Origin: Vanilla planifolia
Lineage: Eukaryota; Streptophyta; Magnoliopsida; Asparagales; Orchidaceae
Length of the DNA: 64,000 bases
Reading direction: 5' to 3'
Assembly: GCA_023846275.1 (NCBI GenBank)
Contig: CM043870.1
Coordinates: 2,665,527 to 2,729,526, forward strand
The first letter of the stretch is position 1. Each line of letters starts with the position of its first letter. The notes below the pieces were generated by a model that worked only from the letters and a program-made list of their open reading frames with translations, had not been told where the DNA came from and ran no database searches. This document shows, one piece after another, positions 25,740 to 38,300 of the stretch. Position numbers and translations under genes: made by a program.

Positions 25740-26340
25740 CTCAATTGGCATCTTTCAGCTGTTCAAAAGGAATCCATTTCTGCTGTGGCTGTCCTCTGAT
25801 TGCCCGCTCATCCCCATCTCGCCTCCGCTCTCTCATCCACCCTTCTCTTTTCTGCTGTCGTGCACCTTCAAGGTTTGAAAGCCTCTTCGCTCCTCTGCGG
25901 CGGCCTTTCCTTCTTATAGTGGAGCTCCTCCTGCTTCCTTTCATCGATCTCCGTCTATCGCTGGTAGGGTTCGGGCTTCAGAAAACGCTAATGGATCTCA
26001 GCCCTTGGAGAGCTTTCTGAGGGAGTAGCAGGAGTTTCGCTTGTGGCTTTTGTGATCCAGGCTGTTTCGGTTCTCGCAGCTTCTATCTAGGGTTCATAGA
26101 CCGCGGTTTCGTTTCTTGGGAGGGAATTATCCATGAAGGACGGGGTTTTCATTGTATGAAGTGATCGGAATTGATTTCTTTTTGTCTCTGATATATGAAA
26201 TTGCTAAGTTGTCATCGATTCCTTTGCTCCTGGTTTATGTGTAGATCTCGTTCTGTCGAGTTGCGGGGGATATTTAGTGTTCAATTTGTTTGGTTCCGTA
26301 CAGTATTTATGTTATTTCATGAGATATAGATATATCGATA
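25740..26340 (+). promoter_or_regulatory. 5' leader of the PP2A B'' gene with several upstream ORFs
   Basis: From about 25740 the DNA turns GC-richer and pyrimidine-rich, like a plant 5' leader. Upstream of the main ATG (26341) lie at least four upstream ORFs: a 9-codon one (25991-26020, MDLSPWRAF), an 8-codon one (26133-26159, MKDGVFIV), a 2-codon one (26156-26164) overlapping it by four bases, and a 44-codon one (26195-26329) ending 11 bases before the main start. Unless spliced away, these should lower translation of the main frame. A TTTATGTGTAG acceptor-like site near 26244 after a pyrimidine-rich run means a leader intron could remove some of them. The transcription start is not visible. 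Confidence 0.5.
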
Positions 26341-29300
26341 ATGGTGATGGATGTTGAGGTTGTTAGGGATGTTGCCTCTTTTGATCCGGAACTGTTGCAG
26401 CTGCCGGAGGTTTCTTTGTCTGCTCTAAAAGAAAATCCGCAGATTGCAGACCAGCTATATGCACATTGGCTCACGCTTCCGGATAGTGTCAAATTGGTAT
26501 TCTTTATTTCTTTTGACCTTCTAGGCTCCTTTTTGTTGTTTTAATTTTTTGTTCTTTGTTACAATGATAATCTGAGTAGGTTATTAGAGGGGTTTCATAC
26601 ATATTATAGTGCTTTCATGCTGTATTAAATACCTTATCACTATCTTATTGTTAGAATTCAGTAGGAAAGTCAAATAATAACTAGAAAATGTACTTTTTAA
26701 TTGGTTTATTTGTCCATAATTGACTTATCTCAGCCAATGATTGAAATAAATTTTCAAATTTAAAATGTTGAATGATTATTTCTGCTAAACATTTCTATTT
26801 ACTGATAGATTTCTGTTAAATCCTATGGACAGTGGATGACTTTTCTAAGCCAATTATTGTTCATCAATATGGCTTGAATAGCTTTGTTATTCCTTGCAAA
26901 GTGATTTAAGTTGTTCTTGTAGAGGTGGTTTTAAGTTCTCACCTTCAAGATAATCTAGTCGTAGACTATTCATTCTGAAGTGATCCTTTCATCCCAGACA
27001 TCTTTGGATTATTTTACTTAATATTTCATGTATAAATGTCTAATAGTTTAAAAATGGAAGAATACCATGAATTGAATCATTCAAGCTAAACGTTTATGTA
27101 GTCTCCACTGCAAAGTCTAAACGTTTTTCTTGAATAAAGAGTGGCTTTGGTCCGGAGAACAAATTTTTTTTATAGTTATTTTCTTAATCTGGACTCTGGA
27201 ATGGGCCTTAATAACTGTGCTAGTTCACCTATGGTATCTGTAGGCATTAATTGGCTTGCACATTACCGAAATGCATTTTCTTTTTTGATATTAGTGACCT
27301 TTGAAAGTTTGATTTCGTTCTAAAAGAATGAAGCTTACTTGATAACTTTATTCAATTACTTTAGAAGAGTGTTTCTGATAATATCCATTAATGTTTCATG
27401 ATTTACAATGTGATTTTATTCCTCTTTGTAGTGATTGATTACACTAACTAATCATTTAAAAGCAAAACTATTGATTTAGTCTAAATTTGTTTGGCATGGT
27501 GTGTAAGATGCAATTTAAGTCAATGAAATATTTTGTATACACTCATGTTAATGACATTAGTTCACTGACAAAGGTGCTGTTCTTGTGTTCGTATGTTTTA
27601 AAAGTCATGACTTTGATCTGGTTATGCTGCATTACAGGGAAAGAGCAACATGAGCTTGATGTTTTAATAATATATTTGGTTTCTTCTAAAGGTCTGCAAC
27701 AATGATTTACAATGTTCATCTGCATAAATGCCGATTACTGTAGATTTATCTTGACATACTTCTGTACTTTTTATAGGCTGATCCTTTCTTATGCCAATGT
27801 GATCTGTCCTCGTAGCTCTTATAGCATTCATATTGTAGGGTTTAATTTGTTATGTTCCAATGGCTGGCTAGTTCTTTCTTTGCTTTGTGGTTTATCAACT
27901 GGTGCTTTTTTAGCCATTGGACATATTGCTTTCTAGGTTGATCATATGCAAAATGCTAGCCTCCATTTATGTGTGAACTATAATACAATATTTAAGTTAT
28001 AAACAGTGAGTGATTGTTTTACTGAATTATTTGGTTTGCTTAAGATGGAAGCTTTCCATTAGGATTGCATCTCAAATCACTTTGTGGGAACCTCACATGA
28101 GACTGACCTTGGGAAATGTTTGGGTAATTTTTGTTTGTTCTTTATTTCTTCTGTATTACCTGTTAATTCATGCTAAGATTTCTTCAACCCATGCTGTTAT
28201 GCTACATGATAGTCTTTCAACTTTTCTGAAAAAAGCTATACTGAATTGGCATTGGATTGTTTGTAGAAGATTTAGCTGAAAATTTGTAGTTCTCGAATTG
28301 GATTGTTAGTTGATGTGAACTTTCTAGCATTCAGGTCTAGAGTCATAAATTTATAAAGAGAGAATTAAACATGTTTATCCGCTAATATGGTTTGATGTTA
28401 ATGCAATCTAATGAACCTGAGAATAAATTTGAACTGACTTGTATATTTTGTGAAACTCTCATGTCAATTAATTCCATTTTTTCCCTATGCGGAGAGTTCT
28501 GCATAAAATTGTTGTAATCTAGTGTGGGAGCTGGACTGTTTTTTAGCCCCAACGCCTACAATAACTGTGTGTTTTATCTAGAGTCATTAATTTATCAAGA
28601 GAGAATTAAACATGTTTATCCACTAATATGGATTGATGTTTAATGGAATCTAGTGAACTTGAGGATAAATTCGAACTGATTCTGTATTTTGTGAAACTCT
28701 CATGTCAATTAATTCCATTTTATTCCAAACCCTATGCATAGAGATCTTTATAACACTTTCTAATCTAGTGTGGGAACTGAGCTGTTTTTAGCCCAACACC
28801 TACAATGACTTTGTGTGAGTTATCTTAACTGGTCTAGAGTCATAAAATTTTCAAGAGAGAATTAAACATGTTTATCCACTACTATGGATTGATGTTTAAT
28901 GCAATATAATGAACTTGAGAATAAATTTGAACTGATTTCTATATTTTGTGAAAGTCTCGTGTCAATTAATTCCATTTTATTCCAAACCCTATGCATAAAG
29001 TTCTGCATAAAATTGTTGTAATCTAGTGTGGGAGCTGGACTGCTTTTAGTCCCAACACCTACAATAACTGTGTGTTTTATCTAACTGGTCATGTCAGTTT
29101 TTTAGCATTTAATATGTTCTATGTTGCCTTTGCTTTCTGAATTCAACTCTGTAACAATAAGGTGACTCTAATTTTTTGTTTGTATGCAGGTTAAATCATT
29201 TATTGAGGATGCAAAGGCAGGTTTGCCTTTCATTATTTCTGGTAGTAGTAATAATGCAGGATCTGCTGTTAATTCATTGCCTTCCACATTTCCTGCTGGT

Positions 29301-32300
29301 GGCACACCTCCACTTTCGCCAAGGAGCATGTCTGGATCTCCACGTACTATGAGACGTGGTTTTGGCATTGGGCCTTCGAATTTAGGTTCTTCGTTGAAGC
29401 TAGTTAGTGAGCCAGTCAGGGAAGTTATACCTCAGGTATTATGTCCTTACTTGCATTGAGGTGAGAAATCTAAGTTCGGACCTTGGTGACTTTGTGTTAA
29501 TGTTCTTTCAGTTCTATTTCCTGAATGGACGTCCACCACCGAGTGATCTAAAAGATCAATGCTTGTCTAGAATTGATCAGCTTTTCTTTGGTCATGAGGA
29601 TGGTCTTCGCATTCAAGGTAAAATGTGCTTTCAATCTTTTAGTTTGTTATATTGATTTTACCAAAAATAATTTCCTCTGCCACTACCATCAGAATTCAAA
29701 GCTGTTACCAAGGAGATCTGCAAGCTGCCATCATTTTTTTCTAATGTGCTCTTCAAAAAGATTGATGTTAACTTTACTGGGATTGTTGATAGGTATTTTA
29801 CTTTGATGATCTCCATTTCTTTGTAATTTCCTTTCTTCTGTGAGTCTATCTTCTCCTTAAGGCAAGTTACATTAGCTCTATGATTTTTCAAATGATTTTG
29901 TACTTGCATTAAACAGATTGTTGTTGTCATTGCATGAGCTTTTTTTCTACTTGTATTTTCCTTAAATCAAAGAGACCATATCATTAGATTCTTGAAGTAT
30001 CTTTGCATTAAGTTCAGCATTTTTCTATGTATTATGGATGCATTTATGATAAACATTCACAATGAGGAATGCTAGTTGTTTATAATGTGCTGAAATCATA
30101 GTTTGTGTATGTGAGACATCTTTGGAAGCAAGTGAATGTTATTGAATAATTTCTGATCCAAAGGGGTTGGAATTGAAGCTTTATGTATGGCAATTTGTGC
30201 TTTAGATTGAGATACAACAGTTCCCTAGTTAAATTGTGGTGAGTATTCATCCAAAAAAACGCTGCAGTAAATTAGAAAACTGTTTTCAGTTCCTAAACAG
30301 TCATTTATTATCATAGGCTTAAATTTAGTGTGACTACTAGTGAAGGTGTGCATTTGTGATCTCTGTGTTTCAAGTTCACTAACCTTTACTGGCATTGAAG
30401 TTCAGTGTTACAAAATAGGAGACTAAGATCAATGCATTGTGAATACTACTAATAGTGAAAAAAAAAACTAATTTATCAGAGAAAAATTGGGGTGTGGCAC
30501 CTATTTAACAGTCTCTTATGGGAAATAAACCATGGCAGGTTTGGCTCGTGCAAGAAAGGCTACATTATGTACCATTGCAATGGGTACAAGTGTTCCATTG
30601 TTGGTAATTATATTAGAAGTAGTAGGTACACAGGATTTGCACAAATTAGATTTACCATGCAACATTGAATAGAGAAGAATTATAAGGACTCTTAGATTCC
30701 AGTCAAAATAGTTGGGATAAGGCAATGATGTTTATATTGAGTATAAGCACGATCATTTTGATGGAACTTAGTCACCATGAGGTATAGATTGTTTAAACGT
30801 AGAACATATTTGTTGAATGACACCAAAAGTCATATATTCAAAGCACAATTCAAATCATTGATTCCTTTTTTTGTTGGTGAAATTTCTTTGAACTTGTAGT
30901 TTTGAGGTTATTTATTATTCCTCTCATTTATGAGATGGTTGCTTGTTCTTGTGGTTCTGCCTTATTATTGGTGCCATTATTGCCATAAATAATATTCTCA
31001 TTATTACTTTCATTCCTACAACAATTATAAAATTTTGCCTGTTATTATTGTTCCTATACAATATTGTTATTGTTTTAATTATTTTCAATTGTTTTTTTAG
31101 AATTGAAAGTTTATTCATGAGCCACCTGTATGAAAATTGGCAAATATTTTTCGTGATTTTTGTATGTTAATTATATGTGAAGCTTAGCTTTAATTTAGCC
31201 AAGTCATTTTTGGTTACATCCATGTTGAGGTCATGCATTGATTGCTTTTTTTCCATGTCTTACTATTGCTAGAGTTGAAGCATATTTGGTATTATGTACA
31301 GTTTGTGAACTAGCAAATGGCATGGAAGTGGAAATTTTTGTTTTGATATATGTTTGGAAGAAGTGGAATGTTCATCATTAATTGGTGTATTGACACTGCA
31401 TTCAAAAAGTTGAGTAAATCTTTAAATTTTGTTCAAGATATCCCTAATAATAAATAGTTATGGTGTTTTTGATATACTTGCAGGAATTCTTTTATTGACT
31501 ATTGGATTACTAGGAACACCATGACTATGGACATAGCTAGTCACATATTTAATATCCTGAAGCAACCTGACAACAAATACCTTTCTCAGGTCTTACATCT
31601 GTGCACATCACTGCTAATGCTTCTAATATTCTTTCCTTTAGGGTATTTTTTTTATTAATATCAATTTAATTGGTTAAATTTTTTTTTGAAACAGGAAGAT
31701 TTTAAGCCTGTTTTACGGGAACTTTTATCAAGTCATCCAGGGTTGGAGTTCTTACAAAATACCCCAGAGTTTCAAGATAGATATGGTGAGCCACCATCAC
31801 TTTAATAATTTTATAGTGATTATAATTGTTCTATTTATGTACTTACTAATTGATCTTTATTCTTTATTGATCTTATTGATTGTTACTGCGCTTTCTCTAT
31901 AAATTCTAATTCTATCTTTTATCCATAGGGTCTAGTATATAGGCCATACCTATTTCTTCTTATTTTTTTTTGGAGTACTGGCTAGTCAAGAAAATTAGGT
32001 GCTTAGGCATCCATTGAATTTACTTTCTATTATGCATCTCAGCTGTTAGTAGTCTTGTTGACCTGAAAGGTTGCCTCTTTATATGATGGCATGCGATTGT
32101 TTTGATACCTTTCTGTTCTATGTGACGTTTAAACCTGTAAAGCTTGTGTTATAAACATAGGAACAAAACAATCTTGCGTGATCTTCCTTGAGTTTGATTA
32201 TTTTTAATAAATTACCATAAGATTTATTAGCAGTTGAAAAGACTACCACTTTTATGTGAAAATTGAATTAATTCAATTAAAATAGATGTATATATGGAAA

Positions 32301-35300
32301 TAGTTATTTACGACACTGGAAGATTGAGTACAATAATGGTAGACTTGTGAAAACATGTAAGACCTTATGAAATTAATTCAGCGTCCATTTTGGAAGTAGA
32401 TTTAATGTTTTCTTTGAAGCCATGACTTCTTGTTATCATTTCAAAGAAATGGGTTTCCCTTGATCAAAGACTTGTTTACTTGTTTAGGTCCTGTACTATT
32501 GGGATCCTCTGCTTTATTTTCCGTGTTCTTGTTTTACAACCCTGTTAATATTGTAAACTTCTGTTAGGGGAACACTCAGTTTTTTGTTGTGTTGCACTTA
32601 GGCCTGGCATGGTCATCCAGCTTAAAATCTTTTAGCTGTTCTCTATATGTAAATACACAAAAAAAATCGGCAGAAACCCAAAACAGCCTGCATTATTTCA
32701 CTGAACTAAGATTATTAAAAATTTCATGCTTCTATTTCCTGTCATTAATATCTATGTATATCTTCTGTTTATTTGCCCATTTTCAATAGTTTTAGCTATT
32801 CATTTTAAAAATCATCTAAAAATGTCGTCAATGGCCAATAATTCTCACCTATATTTCATGTTGTCAGTTATGAGATGCATCTCTTCTGACAAACTTTGTA
32901 TCATTACTAATTGACGCTGATATACACAGGATTCATAAGTCCAACTAATTCATTTCCTTCTATTGGGGTTCTTTTAAAGTTCTCAGCTAAGAGGCTTTTT
33001 CTTGAGTAGGTACTATTCTTAAAATTAACAGCGGCACATGATGTGATCTTTTTTTAGCTTGGACACTTATCATAGAAATGAAACATGCACATGGTAGTTA
33101 CCTGAGGGTAAGATGAAGTTGCAAGTTTGAATAATTTATATTTTTTGAATTTAAAGCTTTCACAACAAGAAACATGACAACAACCAGTAAAGTCGAATCC
33201 ACTCTTCCAATTGTAAGATTTGTTTAATTATGAATACTGTTTGATTTGGGTCGAATATAGTGTTCCATTTGTGTGTGGTTTGGGTGAGCTCGAGATGTAA
33301 CAATTTTACTTGTCCAAGACATTGGAATTCTTCAGAATCCAAGAGCTGTTTGTCATTTAGAGTCATCTTTTGAGTGAGTGTGCTTAATGTTCTGTAAATT
33401 TCATAGCAGATAACAAATGTTTCCATTAAGAGGATTGTTAATATAGACAAGCTATTACCCTAACATGCTGCCCGGAAAATGGAAATGATTGAATAGATAA
33501 AAATGGGGACTAATGTATTCTGTGAGATAAGATAAGCAGATCTTATATTAGGATTGTGTTGACCGGGCTTTAGAGAACATTTTCCTCTTAGAATATTATA
33601 TTTCAATAAACAGAATATTTAGAGAATATATTATGAATTTGTTAGTTGAAATGGTTTGAGATTCCTGGGATTTGTATACAGTCACAAGTTTAGGTAGATC
33701 CAATAAGGGAGGCTAAATTGTAAAGGGGGTTTCAAAGCAGACATTGATAGATATCATTGAATAGTCATTAAATACTGCTAAATAAGTGATAAAGTCAATT
33801 ACAGCTTTAAACATGAGTTTACGAGGTAGGTGGTGAGTACATTCCAAGTAGTTGACACAAGGTACATGTTTGCTATCCTAATTGTGTGATTCAATCGGTT
33901 ATATTGCAAGAGAACATTTAGGGTTGTCAAAACAACTCTTAGAACTAACTTAACAACAATTATGTTGGTGATTAACAAGTTGTTGTATCTAAGCATTTGC
34001 TCAATGTTTTTGTTATTAGGAACTTCACGTTCTGCTCTTTGATCAATTGTTCTTACCTTTTTTATTGGGCCTTAGCTTATCTTATAGCACACTTCTCTAT
34101 TTTTTACCCATAATTGTTTGAAATAGTTGCTTTACTTAATCATTGATTCCCCTTGTAATTTAACATAAAGATTTCTCTGTTATATGACATCTGTGATAAT
34201 CAAGGTCAGGAGTCAATTTAAAATATCTTCTCTGCTTGTTGACAGGGATCCCATGTATCCTCTAGGGTGTAGAACTAATTTGGAATTTATCTTTTTCCAA
34301 AAAATATCCCTTGGAATACTTTAATAATTTGAAAAGTTTGATATCATATTTGCATTTTAGTTGTCTTTTGCATCATGCACGCACTAAAATGGTCTCAAAG
34401 TATCACAATCTGACAATTCATTCCCATTTGATCGCATTAAATTTATAAAACAGCAAGAATTTATACTTGATGGAGCACATGGAAGAGATTTCATTTGACT
34501 ACTGATCACAAGGAACAATGTGGTGATTTGGCATCTAATTGAGTTGTTACTTGATAGAGCTTGTGTAAGATGTATAGTTGATCTTGAATAGAGCTCATGG
34601 AAGATAATTCATTTGACTGCCCGGCTTGGTGTATTAAGGTTTATCAGAAGTAGAAGAATAGCAAATTCCCTTTCCTATAAGTAATGATGAGGAACAATAA
34701 GTTTATTTTGCTGGATCTTGTGTACTTAGAGCTTCAAAATGAGTAGGTAATAGATAGAGCAAGGGTAAGAAGGTGAGTTGATATTATATAGAACGGATGG
34801 AGTATCCATTTGATTGAGCGTATGTAATAGGACTCAAAAAAAAAAAAAATTTGCTGTTGAAACTGTCATATATATTATTTATGGTTCCAAAATATTTTTG
34901 CAGCTGAAACTGTCATATACAGAATATTCTACTATGTCAATAGATCTGGAAATGGCCATCTGACACTGCGGGAGCTTAAGCGTGGTGATTTAATTTCTGT
35001 GATGCAGCATGCTGATGAGGAGGAGGATATCAACAAAGTTTTAAGGTATTTGTTTTTATTGCAAATAGTTGAATAGGCAGCATGGTTCCATTTGTAATGC
35101 TGTCGCTTTGTTTTGATTTACAAAGTTGCCAACTCAACTCTTATGTTTGTTTTGTGCTTGCCCTTAAGTTAGGCCTCATAGATACATTATCACATTTAAA
35201 TTACTTGTGGATTGACTTGCCTACCTAGAATATGATTATCATTACATATAGTATAATCATGGTTATCTTTTTTTCATATATATTTTTTCATGGTTTTTGT

Positions 35301-38300
35301 GCATGCTACTGATATGACTTTCTTTATTGGTTTTTCTTTTACTGCGGGACTCATTTTGTTCGTATTCGTGGAACGTGAGTATTGTAGTTCATGGCCAATT
35401 GCCTTTGGCTTTCATATATAGTACAACTAGTTTCCACGTCTGTTTATTGGTGATTCATAAAATTCCCTCTGAATTAGTTTGTTTGTGCTGTTCGTTGTGG
35501 TAGATACTATAGGTGATGGTTTAGTGTTCTTATCATAGCATTTCCTATGCATAAACCATAGTCTCTAGACTTGTATGATACCAATTTTAACCACTTTTTC
35601 AGCATTCCACAAAAATGTGGTATATACAGAGTAAAAGTACAGCTAAAAGTTTCTGTGTATAAAGGGATTCTTTTCATCTCCTTCCTAGTCTTGAATTGTT
35701 TTATTATCTTTTAAGTGATTGGAGCTCCAAGGGTGTTTAGTCCTAAATGGTTTTGTGATACAATAATAAGTGTCATGGAGACTATTTTTTCCTTAGGCAT
35801 TTGATTGCTAGGTGCAAGTCTACGTAAGAATCTATCTTAATATTTTATGGCAAGGTTGTTAGCCATTTAAAGAAAGACTACATGTTTGTGTTAAATTACT
35901 ACCATTTGGAAGTTCTTGTACTTCATTGAAGTGTATTTGATTCTCATCTTTTTTTTATCTTCATTTATCTTTGACTTCTTTTTGTGTCTTCTAGAAAAAA
36001 TATATTACATTATTCTTCATTATTATAGTATCTCTTCAAGTAGTTATATTATCTAAAATGTGTGATATTATTCAAGAGCATAAAATTGTAGTAGAAATGT
36101 TGTTTGTAGTGACTTTGGCTTAGTTTGAATATGGACGATTGACATGAGGAAGCGAGTGGAACGTTGCATTAGAATTGTGCAACAATTTTAACATTCTTCT
36201 TGGCATATGATTCTTGCATTGTAAATAAACACCTACTGATTTTTTTTTTTTAACATTTTGTCGATGCGAGAAAGGGATTCAAGGGTTTAAACAAAAGCTT
36301 AAATTTATTGGAGAGGTAGGATGAGTTTTTGATCTTGCTAGCAAGGGGCACCTTTGAATCGTTTGTAAAAGCCTCTGGACTTATTGTTGACACTTATTCA
36401 AAAAAGAGAGTTTTAATTAACTTGTGATGTATTCAGCTTGTAAGGCATCAGGGTAACCTAAGCATAATGGAGCTTTTGATGCTTGAAGGTCAAGTAGGGG
36501 ATAGGTTTTACGTTGCCTAAACATAGAGGAGAAAGTTTTTAGGTATTCTGGGCAAAAAGGAAAAAGCTTTTGGACAACCTGTGTAGAGAAAAGATTTTTT
36601 TGGTTGCTTGGGTAATGGAATGGACCTTTGGGTAAGACAACTCGAAAGGCCTTTGAGTGGTAACAAGGGTTTTGGGCTGAGAAAGGTGAGGCATGGGTGG
36701 CTTACATAAGATGCGGACAAAAAGGGTGCTTTGGTTGCTTCGAGCAACAAAGACAAAGTGCTGTGGGCAACAAGAATGTCTAAGCGAATTAGGGTTTTTG
36801 AGTGACTGTTATGAGAAAGGAGGAGGCATCATTTCATCATTGGTCGAATCCCGATCAAGCTAGGTTTTCAAGCAAACTTTTTGAGAAAGAAGAAGATTTT
36901 GCATTAGCGATGATCGAATGCCCTTAGATCATGCCCGGGGGGTCTTCTTATAGCCATTACCGGCTAAACGCATAAAGTCCTATTTGGATGCTTCTCCTTT
37001 ATCCCCATGTGACTGTGGTGCCGTGGACAAGACTTGATACTCAAGAATGATGCAGTTGTGTTTAATGACTCTCATTTTTGGTATTTTTCTCTTCATCATA
37101 CTTATTTTATAATATGTAGTATTCATTTATCTATTTGTATGTATGTGTGTATGTGTATATATATATAAAGACATGGAAAGAAAGAGAAGTATGCATCAAT
37201 TGTCTTGATCTCCACGTCTTTGTAATATGCATCCACGGATAGGAAAGATGATATTTTAGCTTTTTAGGACAAAATCTTTGTCCTGAAAGTCTGTCCCTTC
37301 CTCTTTTGTGGTACACTGTTTTTATTTACATCTTTATTTTTGTTCTGCCATCATCCAATTTTTTTAGACACAAGATTGGAACTTTCATTTTGACCTCATC
37401 TTTCTCTTGAAAGTAAAAAAAACAGGAAAATAAAGAAGTTATGGTTTCCATCCATCATGAATATGTTGGTAGTGAATATTGAGTTGTTTTAAATACCGTA
37501 TGATAATGACTTGTATTTGCCGCTATTTCTAATTAGCAAATTTGATGAAGATGATGGAGAATTGATCAAACATTTTGTAGTCGATTTGATGGTTACCAAA
37601 CTTGAGAAATTTACAAATCTATTGATGGTTCATTTGGTAAGATTGTTACAGTTAGAACATAGTGAGATTAGAACTTGTTGATGGAAATGTTCGACATACT
37701 ATGGCTGGAATTTATAGTTGAGAATAATGTAGATATGCATATGGTTAAAATTGTCTTTTGATATTTCAAGAAGAGTATTAAGTGTATAATTCTAGGTGAT
37801 GATGATAGTTTAAATTGTGTTTTTTTTAAATAAATTTGGGGGTTTGACGTGGCCCACATTGAGCTCGACACTTGTTATATTCCAACCACTGGTCCTAATC
37901 GAGCCCGAGGCAATAGAAAGATCCAAACAGAGCCCAAGGTAATTGAATGATCCAAACAGAGCTTGAGATTATTGAAATTATGGTTCTGATTGTTGCATGT
38001 GATGATTGGCTTAATCGTCCAAAATTGTTTAGAAGTGTTGTGTGATTATTATGCAGGAGAGAACGATTGTTCATGTTATTCACAGAAGCATGATTATTCA
38101 TGTTTCTGCAATGCAAAGAAATAGAAAATTGTAAAGTATCACTACTAAAGTATTCTTCTATGCATTTGAGCGTGTTTGGGTAGTCCTTTTTCTTCTTGAG
38201 GTTGATTATGAATTAAAACATTGAAATGCACTTTAAGGTCCCATAATTTATGTGATTCTTAGTTCTTCTGCTCAGATACTTTTCCTACGAGCACTTCTAC

